From Urbifossiella limnaea (GTDB taxonomy: Bacteria; Planctomycetota; Planctomycetia; Gemmatales; Gemmataceae), in NCBI RefSeq assembly GCF_007747215.1, contig NZ_CP036273.1, positions 3,084,322 to 3,148,321 of the forward strand: a stretch of DNA of 64,000 bases. Reading direction: 5' to 3'. A program made the translations under genes and the position numbers. Under the pieces are notes generated by a model. That model was given only the letters and a program-made list of their open reading frames with translations. It had not been told where the DNA came from and did not search any database. Every line of letters begins with the position of its first letter. The first letter of the stretch is position 1. This document shows positions 58,496 to 64,000 of the stretch, piece after piece.

Positions 58496-60195
58496 AGGTG
58501 ATCATTGTCGGTGGAGTGGCGGGCGGAGCATCTTGCGCGGCACGATTGCGGCGACTGGACGAGAAGGCCGAGATCGTCATGGTGGAACGCGGCCCGTACG
58601 TCTCGTACGCGAACTGCGGGCTGCCGTACTACGTCGGCGACGTGATCAAGACGGAGTCCAGCCTGCTGGTGGCCAGCGAGGCCATGTTCCGGAACATGTT
58701 CGCGATCGACTGCCGGACCAACTGCGAGGCCGTCGCGGTCGACCGCAGCAAGAAGACCGTGGACCTCCGCGACACGAAGACCGGCGCGGTGACGACCGAG
58801 TCCTACGACAAACTCGTCCTCTCGCCGGGCGCGCCGTCCTTCCGCCCACCGCTGCCGGGGATTGACCTGCCGGGCATCTTCCACGTCCGCACCGTGCCCG
58901 ACGCGCGTGCCATCCGCGAGTGGATCGAGAAGGGCACCGCGTTCCTGGCCGGGATGAGCAACTACACCGGCATCCAGATGGTCAAGCCGAAGCGCCGGGC
59001 GGTGGTGGTCGGCGGCGGGTTCATCGGCCTCGAAACGGCGGAGAACCTGGTCCACGCCGGGTTCGAGGTCACGGTGCTTCAGAAGCCGCCGCACGTCCTC
59101 GGGCCGCTGGACCCGGAAATCGCCTGCCTCCTCGAAGGGCACCTGCAACGAAACGGCGTACAGCTCGTGCTCAACGACGGTGCGGCCGGGTTCAAACAGG
59201 CCGCGAACGGCACACTCGAAGTCCAGGCCCTCTCCGGCAAGACGTTCCCGGCGGACGTCGTGATCTTCGCGATCGGCGTGCGACCCGACACGACACTCGC
59301 CAAGTCGGCCGGGATCGAGGTCGGCGAACGCGGGGGCATCCGCGTCGACGAGCACATGCGGACGAGCGACCCCGACATCTTCGCCGTCGGCGACGCCATC
59401 GAGGTCAAGGACTTCGTGACCGGCCGGTGGAGCCTCGTGGCGCTGGCCGGGCCGGCGAACCGGCAAGGCCGCATCGCCGCCGACGTGATCGCCGGCCGCG
59501 ACTCCCGCTACCGCGGCACCCAGGGCACGTCGATCATCGGCGTGTTCGGCGGGGCCGCCGCCTGGACCGGGGTCAGCGAGAAGACCCTCAACAGGCTCGG
59601 CGACACTGACTACGAGAAGGTCTACCTGTTCCCGAACTCGCACGCCGGGTACTACCCCGGGGCCAAGCCGATCCACCTGAAGGTCATCTTCCGGAAGTCC
59701 GACGGTCGCCTCCTCGGCGCGCAGGCGATCGGCGAGGACGGGCCGGCGGTGGACAAGCGGATCAGCGCCCTGGCGATGGCCCTCCAGCTGGGCGGGACGG
59801 TCTACGACCTCGAGGAGGCCGAGCTGTGCTACGCGCCCCAGTTCGGGAGCGCGAAGGATCCGGTGAATTTCGCCGGGATGGTCGCCGCGAACGTCCTCCG
59901 CGGGGACATGCCGCTGAGCCACTGGGGTGAGACCGAGGGTCGCCTGCTGCTCGACGTGCGCGACCCCGCGGAGCTGGTGCTGGAGAGTGTGCCGGGCGCG
60001 GTCAACATCCCGCTGCCGCAACTCCGCTCGCGGCTGGGCGAACTCCCGCGCGACCGCGAGATCCACGTCATCTGCCGTTCCGCCCAGCGGGCGTACTACG
60101 CCACCCGCGTGCTCCTGCAGAACGGCTTCACGGCCCGGACGCTCGGCGGGGGCATGCTGTCGCGCGCCGTGAAGGCCGTTGCCGGAGCAAAGTAA
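58492..60195 (+). CDS. CoA-disulfide reductase with C-terminal rhodanese domain
   Basis: A 567-residue FAD flavoprotein: N-terminal FAD/NAD(P) oxidoreductase with 'IIVGGVAGGASCAARLRRL' (dinucleotide fold) and the single active Cys42 in 'SYANCGLPYYVGD'. A second dinucleotide fold 'VVVGGGFIGLETAENL' and 'TSDPDIFAVGDAIEV' follow, then a rhodanese domain (about 470-567, 'LLLDVRDPAELVLESVPGA') with Cys528 in 'VICRSAQRAYYA'. This is the CoADR-RHD architecture, known to reduce CoA-disulfide, CoA persulfide and polysulfide with NAD(P)H. ATG 58492 lies in the stop of the AhpD-like gene. The partner rhodanese at 55871 could supply sulfane sulfur. Confidence 0.9.
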   Translation: MKVIIVGGVAGGASCAARLRRLDEKAEIVMVERGPYVSYANCGLPYYVGDVIKTESSLLVASEAMFRNMFAIDCRTNCEAVAVDRSKKTVDLRDTKTGAVTTESYDKLVLSPGAPSFRPPLPGIDLPGIFHVRTVPDARAIREWIEKGTAFLAGMSNYTGIQMVKPKRRAVVVGGGFIGLETAENLVHAGFEVTVLQKPPHVLGPLDPEIACLLEGHLQRNGVQLVLNDGAAGFKQAANGTLEVQALSGKTFPADVVIFAIGVRPDTTLAKSAGIEVGERGGIRVDEHMRTSDPDIFAVGDAIEVKDFVTGRWSLVALAGPANRQGRIAADVIAGRDSRYRGTQGTSIIGVFGGAAAWTGVSEKTLNRLGDTDYEKVYLFPNSHAGYYPGAKPIHLKVIFRKSDGRLLGAQAIGEDGPAVDKRISALAMALQLGGTVYDLEEAELCYAPQFGSAKDPVNFAGMVAANVLRGDMPLSHWGETEGRLLLDVRDPAELVLESVPGAVNIPLPQLRSRLGELPRDREIHVICRSAQRAYYATRVLLQNGFTARTLGGGMLSRAVKAVAGAK

Positions 60196-60560
60196 CGGCG
60201 GGGGTGTCGGTCGGTCACGCGAGTGGCACTCGCGCCACTGTCGCTGTCCTGGTGATCCGGTGCGGCTCGCAAGGTCCCGCTAGTCGTGTTCGGTAGACCC
60301 TTGTTGGCACGGCACAGCCGGCAGAACCGGTGCGACCGCCGGTCCGCTCCCTCGCCACCAGCATCACCGCCACCGTCCGCCCTGCCGCCCGGTGTCACGG
60401 GATGATTCAATACTTGGATCGAGATCATTATTGACTTTGGCTGGCGTCAGTCGAACCACACCCCGGACCGGCGTCCACCGGTCCGGCGGTAGACCAGTCA
60501 CCCCCACCCCCACGAACCGGCCGACGATCATCGCGCGGCGTGTGGATCCGAGTCGTCACC
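60196..60560. other. Spacer before the DUF2252 gene, one hairpin
   Basis: No gene is seen. A 7-bp hairpin (60218-60224 with 60228-60234, loop GGC) 23 bases after the reductase stop could end that transcript; no U tract follows. The region 60400-60440 is less GC-rich and could hold a promoter for the DUF2252 gene, but no hexamers are convincing. Confidence 0.4.
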
Positions 60561-61985
60561 ATGGCGAAAGTCCGAGTCGCGGCCAGAACCCGACCCACCC
60601 TTGAAATCGGCCCGTCGCCCCGGCCGCACCCGACCCGAGAAGAGCTCCGCGCAATGGGGAAGAGCCTGCGGGACAAGTGCCCGCGCGAGTCGCACGCGGC
60701 CTGGCGGCCCGCCGCCGATCGGCCCGACCCGCTCGCCCTGTTGGAGGAGTCGAACAAGGGGCGCATGCCCCACCTCGTCCCGGTCCGCCACGGCCGCATG
60801 CTGCACTCGCCGTTCACGTTCTACCGCGGCGCGGCCCTCAACATGGCCGCGGACCTGGCCGGCACGCCCTCGACCGGGCTCCGCGTGCAGGCGTGCGGCG
60901 ACTGCCACCTGTGTAACTTCGGCGCGTACGCCACCCCCGAGCGGCGCGTCATCTTCGACCTCAACGACCTGGACGAGACCCTTCCCGCCCCCTGGGAGTG
61001 GGACGTGAAGCGCCTGGCCGCCAGCTTCGTGCTCGCCTGCCGTGACAACGGCTTCCGCGAGGACGCCGCCCGCGACGCCGCGCTGAGTTGCGTGCGGTCG
61101 TACCGCGAGCGCATGGCCGAGTACGGCGACATGCGGGTGCTGGACGTGTGGTACGCGAGCATCGACGTCGAGAAACTGCTCGCGGTGATCGACGACAGGG
61201 AGGCCTCCAGGCGACTCCGTAAGCGGCTGGCGAAGGCCCGCGAGCGGAGCGTCCTGGAACACGACTTCCCGGAGCTCGCGACAGACGCCGGCCCGGCCCC
61301 GACGATCCGGGACAACCCCCCGCTGATCTTCCACCCGCCGGACCGGGCCCGCGAGGAGCTGATGGCCAGCGCCGAGAAGCACTTCGCCGGCTACCGGGCG
61401 TCCCTGCGGGAGGACCGACGGCTCCTCCTGGACCGGTTCGTGCTCAAGGACGCGGCGGCGAAGGTGGTCGGGGTCGGGAGTGTCGGGACGTACTGTGCCG
61501 TCCTACTGCTGATGGCGGGCGAGCACGACCCCCTGTTCCTTCAGGTCAAGCAGGCCCGCCCGTCCGTCCTCGAACCCTACGCGGGTAAGGACCCGCACGC
61601 CAACCACGGCGAGCGCGTCGTGCACGGCTGCCGGATGCTACAGTCGGCCAGCGACACCTTTCTGGGCTGGGTCAAGGGGGAGGCCGGGCGGCACTACTAC
61701 GTCCGCCAGCTCCGGGACATGAAGATCAAGCCGGTGGTCGAGGCCTTCACGCCGGGCGTCATGGTGCAGTACGCCGACTTCTGCGGCTGGGCGCTGGCCC
61801 ACGCGCACGCCCGCTCCGGCGAGCCCGCCGCCATCAGCGGCTACCTGGGGAAGGGCGACAAGTTCGACGAGGCCGTCGCCGACTTCGCGGCCGCGTATGC
61901 CGACCAGAGCGAACGCGACCACGAGATCCTGGTGAAGGCGGCACGCGCGGGCAAGTTGGAAGTCGTCGTCGAAGAGGGGCGGTAG
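60561..61985 (+). CDS. DUF2252 protein
   Basis: A 474-residue cytosolic protein of the DUF2252 family, a distant kinase-like/aminoglycoside-phosphotransferase-like group. Seen: 'HGRMLHSPFTFYRGAALNMA', 'QACGDCHLCNFGAYATPERR', 'VIFDLNDLDETLPAPWEWDV', 'RLAASFVLACRDNGF', 'VGVGSVGTYCAVLLLMAG', 'DPLFLQVKQARPSVLEPYAG', 'GERVVHGCRMLQSASDTFLG', 'YYVRQLRDMKIKP' and 'CGWALAHAHARSGEPAAISG'. The D-x-N-D-x-D stretch may bind metal. ATG 60561 was chosen; a GTG at 60540 is also in frame. Function unknown. Confidence 0.85.
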   Translation: MAKVRVAARTRPTLEIGPSPRPHPTREELRAMGKSLRDKCPRESHAAWRPAADRPDPLALLEESNKGRMPHLVPVRHGRMLHSPFTFYRGAALNMAADLAGTPSTGLRVQACGDCHLCNFGAYATPERRVIFDLNDLDETLPAPWEWDVKRLAASFVLACRDNGFREDAARDAALSCVRSYRERMAEYGDMRVLDVWYASIDVEKLLAVIDDREASRRLRKRLAKARERSVLEHDFPELATDAGPAPTIRDNPPLIFHPPDRAREELMASAEKHFAGYRASLREDRRLLLDRFVLKDAAAKVVGVGSVGTYCAVLLLMAGEHDPLFLQVKQARPSVLEPYAGKDPHANHGERVVHGCRMLQSASDTFLGWVKGEAGRHYYVRQLRDMKIKPVVEAFTPGVMVQYADFCGWALAHAHARSGEPAAISGYLGKGDKFDEAVADFAAAYADQSERDHEILVKAARAGKLEVVVEEGR

Positions 61986-62012
61986 CGTGGCGCCGGGGTG
62001 AGAGGGACCGAC

Positions 62013-63200
62013 ATGGGCGGCGTCCTGGCGAACGAGGCCGAGCTGTACTTCGACCGGGGCGGGCCGGTCCAGCGGTTCTTCCACCGGCTCGCCCTGCGCC
62101 TGCGCGTGGACTTGACCCTCCGCGGTCGTATCCTCGGGTTCCTGGTCCTCACCTGGGTCCCGCTACTGCTGTTCGCCCTGATTGAGGGCCGCGCCCTCGG
62201 CGCCTCGCCGAAGGAGTCACTGCTCCAGGACTTCGCCACGTACGTGCGGTTCTTCGTGGCCGTGCCCCTCCTCATCATCGCGGAGTTGGTCGTGGGGCCG
62301 CGCCTCCGGGGGGCGGGGTTACAGTTCGTGCACGGCGGCCTGGTCCGGGCCAAGGACTTCCCCGCGTTCGACGGCGCGATCGCCCGCGCGGCGAAATGGC
62401 GGGAGTCGGCGTGGGCCGATTTCATCATCCTGGGCGTGGCCGTGATCGTCTCGTGGACGGCGACGATTGACACGGTGTACGGGGAGGGGCTCGCGACCTG
62501 GCGTTCGCCCACGCGGAGCGGCGGCCCCGGGGTGTCGTTGACCGGGCTGTGGTATCACCTCGTCGCCGTGCCCGTCCTGCTGTACTTCTGGCTCCGCTGG
62601 CTCTGCCGTCTGCTCGTCTGGGGCAAGTTCCTGTGGTCCGTCTCCCGGCTCGACCTCGCCCTGATTGCCACGCACGCCGACCGGGCGGGTGGCCTGGGGT
62701 TCCTCGGCACGGCGCACACCTCACTCGGGATCTTCGCCTTCTGCCTGAGCGCCGTCCTGAGCGCCGAGGCCGCCTTCCTCATCGTGTTCGAGCAGGTCGA
62801 CATCGAGACGTTCAAGGTCCCGTACGCCGCGCTTCTGGTGGTCGCCGAACTGCTCCTGCTCGGGCCGCTGCTCGTGTTCGTCCCGATCCTGGTCCGGACC
62901 CGGCTGGCGGCGTTGCGCGAGTACAGCCTGCTCGTGGACCGGTACAACCGGGGCTTCCACGACAAGTGGATCGGGGGGGCGGCCCCGGCGGACGAACCGC
63001 TACTGGGCAGCGCCGACATTCAGTCGCTGGCCGACCTGGGGAACAGCTTCCGGTTCATCCAAGAAATGACGGCCTACCCGTTCAGCGTGCGTGCGATCCT
63101 CCAGTTGGCGCTCGTGACGAGCCTTCCCTGCCTGCCTCTGTTGCTCCTGGTCATGCCGGTCGGCCAGATCATCGAACTGCTCGCCAAGGCGGTGGCGTAA
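62013..63200 (+). CDS. Multi-pass membrane protein of unknown function
   Basis: A 395-residue inner-membrane protein with about six hydrophobic segments: 'ILGFLVLTWVPLLLFALIEG', 'FFVAVPLLIIAELVVGPRL', 'FIILGVAVIVSWTATIDTVY', 'YHLVAVPVLLYFWLRWLCRL', 'AALLVVAELLLLGPLLVFVP', 'LVTSLPCLPLLLLVMPVGQI'. There is a soluble loop with 'ATHADRAGGLGFLGTAHTSL'. The last part resembles unassigned bacterial membrane proteins. Start ATG 62013, 27 bases after the DUF2252 stop, so the two are likely co-transcribed. Last gene inside the element. Confidence 0.7.
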   Translation: MGGVLANEAELYFDRGGPVQRFFHRLALRLRVDLTLRGRILGFLVLTWVPLLLFALIEGRALGASPKESLLQDFATYVRFFVAVPLLIIAELVVGPRLRGAGLQFVHGGLVRAKDFPAFDGAIARAAKWRESAWADFIILGVAVIVSWTATIDTVYGEGLATWRSPTRSGGPGVSLTGLWYHLVAVPVLLYFWLRWLCRLLVWGKFLWSVSRLDLALIATHADRAGGLGFLGTAHTSLGIFAFCLSAVLSAEAAFLIVFEQVDIETFKVPYAALLVVAELLLLGPLLVFVPILVRTRLAALREYSLLVDRYNRGFHDKWIGGAAPADEPLLGSADIQSLADLGNSFRFIQEMTAYPFSVRAILQLALVTSLPCLPLLLLVMPVGQIIELLAKAVA

Positions 63201-63736
63201 CTACGGGACAGACGAGTTGGCGCGGATCGATCCTGGGAACGATGTGCGAAGCGTCTGGGCTGGACTCGGAATCGACAGTTTGGTTCGGAGGGAAGAGCCC
63301 CAGCCGTCCCGAGAGTCCGGACGCACTTCCTGGTCGGCATGGCCGCGGATCGGCTGGGCGGCCGGGGGAGGCGCCACGGTTGCCCAAAATTGATGGCACA
63401 CCAGTACAGCCGCGGCAACCATGAGACCGAGGTGCGGGATGATCACCGCTTGGTCTCGTCGGCCACGGTCCAGGTGCGGTACTGCCGCGTCACCATTCAC
63501 CCCCGTTCGCCAAGCGGAAGCGATACGGTCCGCTGTTGCTGAGCGTTATCCACGTTCACGAGCGGGGGATACACGGTGGCAAACCGCCTTCCACAGTCCG
63601 TTCCACAATCACTGTGGAAGTTCCACAATTCCAAGCCATTCCACGCAACGCATGTTGACCCCTGCACGACCGGCGGGTAGGGTGGAAATGCTGGAAAACG
63701 TAGTGGTTCGGAGTGTTTTCGGGTCGATCGTCGCTG
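63201..63736. other. Right-end spacer of the integrated element
   Basis: About 535 bases between the last cargo gene and the right attachment site. No credible gene: reading frames here run into the tRNA-derived repeat on both strands and have no protein-like composition. The last 150 bases hold the repeated TTCCACA words described separately. Confidence 0.6.
63589..63644. promoter_or_regulatory. Possible recombinase arm sites near attR
   Basis: TTCCACA occurs at 63589-63595, 63601-63607 and 63621-63627, with ACTGTGGAA at 63611-63619 as an inverted copy and a further TTCCAC at about 63639-63644. The ten-base word TTCCACAATC (63601-63610) also occurs near attL at 37027-37036. A cluster of this kind about 100-150 bases inside the core site fits arm-type binding sites. 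Confidence 0.5.
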
Positions 63737-63782
63737 GCCTTGGGAGCAGGAGGCCGTCGGTTCAAATCCGGCCGCCCCGACT
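63737..63782 (+). repeat. Right attachment site (attR), 46-bp direct repeat
   Basis: Exact copy of 36884-36929, that is, the 3' part of tRNA-Pro without its 5' half. It cannot form a full tRNA and marks the right border of the element. The sequence after it differs from that after the left copy from the next base on. Confidence 0.92.
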
Positions 63783-63794
63783 GACTTGGGCACT

Positions 63795-64000
63795 TCAGTC
63801 CGACGCCGGGTGCGCCTCCAGGAACCGGGCCACCACACGGGCGAATTCCTCGCTGGCGAGGTTGTGGCCGGCACCTTCCGTGCGATGAAGCTCCTTCGGC
63901 TCGTTCGAGGCGTGGAACAACGCCTCTCCCTGCCAAAAGGGCACGACGTGGTCGTCGGTGCTGTGACCCACGAGCAGGGGCCGGGTGCAACGGCCGATCC
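63795..64000 (-). CDS. Alpha/beta hydrolase, C-terminal part
   Basis: The last 67 residues of an alpha/beta hydrolase that runs off the right edge. It shows 'PLLVGHSTDDHVVPFWQGEA' (the acidic catalytic residue with V-P), then 'LHRTEGAGHNLASEEFARVV' with the catalytic His in G-A-G-H-N. This C-terminal pattern matches prolyl-oligopeptidase/FrsA-like peptidases and small esterases. The stop is at 63795-63797, 13 bases outside attR, so this gene is chromosomal and was the original neighbour of tRNA-Pro. Confidence 0.82.
   Translation of the reverse strand, partial: IGRCTRPLLVGHSTDDHVVPFWQGEALFHASNEPKELHRTEGAGHNLASEEFARVVARFLEAHPASD

Larger units (their letters stand above)
36884..63782. mobile_element. 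tRNA-Pro-integrated element, about 26.85 kb
   Basis: Bounded by the 46-bp repeats at 36884-36929 and 63737-63782, giving a unit of 26,853 bases. An integrase gene lies next to the left end. The element carries a DUF1580 excisionase-like gene, a Toprim/P-loop primase-helicase gene, IS630 and IS3 elements, a broken hsdM gene and mixed cargo. No capsid, tail, terminase, relaxase or type IV secretion genes are visible. It is therefore better called an integrative element or satellite-like island than a prophage or a self-transmissible ICE. Confidence 0.85.

Noticed and set aside
58339-60066. 575-codon minus-strand frame opposite the CoA-disulfide reductase
   Set aside because: The sense strand has a fully motif-supported flavoprotein; the antisense product has no recognisable features.
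36884-63782. Calling the integrated element a prophage
   Set aside because: No capsid, portal, tail, terminase, lysis or lysogeny-repressor genes were recognised; integrase and primase alone do not establish a phage.
63421-63888. Reading frames crossing the right attachment site on both strands
   Set aside because: They run through tRNA-derived sequence and give the well-known spurious 'RPDLNRRPPAPK' type peptide; no gene-like composition.

Overview
The window is GC-rich bacterial DNA with the gene content of a planctomycete, most likely of the Gemmata type. Several families that are strongly planctomycetal occur together: a DUF1592/PA14/cytochrome c protein paired with a DUF1552 protein, DUF1080 (3-keto-disaccharide hydrolase) with ThuA and Gfo/Idh proteins, a DUF4013 membrane protein, surface proteins with an 'LLEAREVPA' amino-terminal tag, Pro-rich DUF11 proteins and a DUF1580 regulator. 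This placement is inferred from family content, not from a marker-gene search.

Bases 1-36850 look like ordinary chromosome. They hold the end of a transhydrogenase gene (sthA), a PQQ-type beta-propeller, and the informational cluster dnaX-ybaB-recR-rpoN. Next come a methyltransferase, an epimerase, a biotin-dependent carboxyltransferase, a C45-type hydrolase, an ABC-2 permease and a degenerate sulfatase. An fdhD/ydeP-like molybdoenzyme pair and a CPBP protease follow, then the DUF1592/DUF1552 pair, an SGNH hydrolase with FG-GAP repeats, a MazG-like gene and two Pro-rich exported proteins around a GNAT gene. A carbohydrate block (glycerate kinase, ThuA, DUF1080, Gfo/Idh) and a few envelope genes complete this part. 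dnaX carries a run of nine A in frame, followed 7 bases later by a stem-loop; a -1 shift there would give a gamma-sized 427-residue product.

Bases 36884-63782 are an integrated mobile element of about 26.85 kb. It starts in the 3' part of tRNA-Pro(UGG), which stays intact. A 46-bp exact copy of that 3' part lies at the far end (63737-63782). A tyrosine integrase gene lies just inside the tRNA end, and shared TTCCACA/ACTGTGGAA motifs occur just inside both ends. The replication/control core is a DUF1580 excisionase-like gene, a Toprim plus P-loop primase-helicase and a co-translated small gene. The primase gene contains a perfect 36-bp inverted repeat.

The cargo includes small unknown genes, a luciferase-like oxidoreductase, a frameshifted DUF1810 gene, an exonuclease III-like gene, two MFS drug exporters and a DUF6788 pair. 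It also has an IS630 element, an IS3 element inside a broken hsdM gene, a five-gene sulfur/redox block (rhodanese, cupin, unknown, AhpD-like, CoA-disulfide reductase with rhodanese), a DUF2252 gene and a membrane protein. Beyond the right repeat the chromosome resumes with an alpha/beta hydrolase gene.

The observations most worth following are the tRNA-integrated element, the dnaX slippage signal, the inverted repeat in the primase gene, the sulfur/redox block, a possible RNA switch before the gene at 50490, and a second, independently startable secreted protein nested in the gene at 27535.
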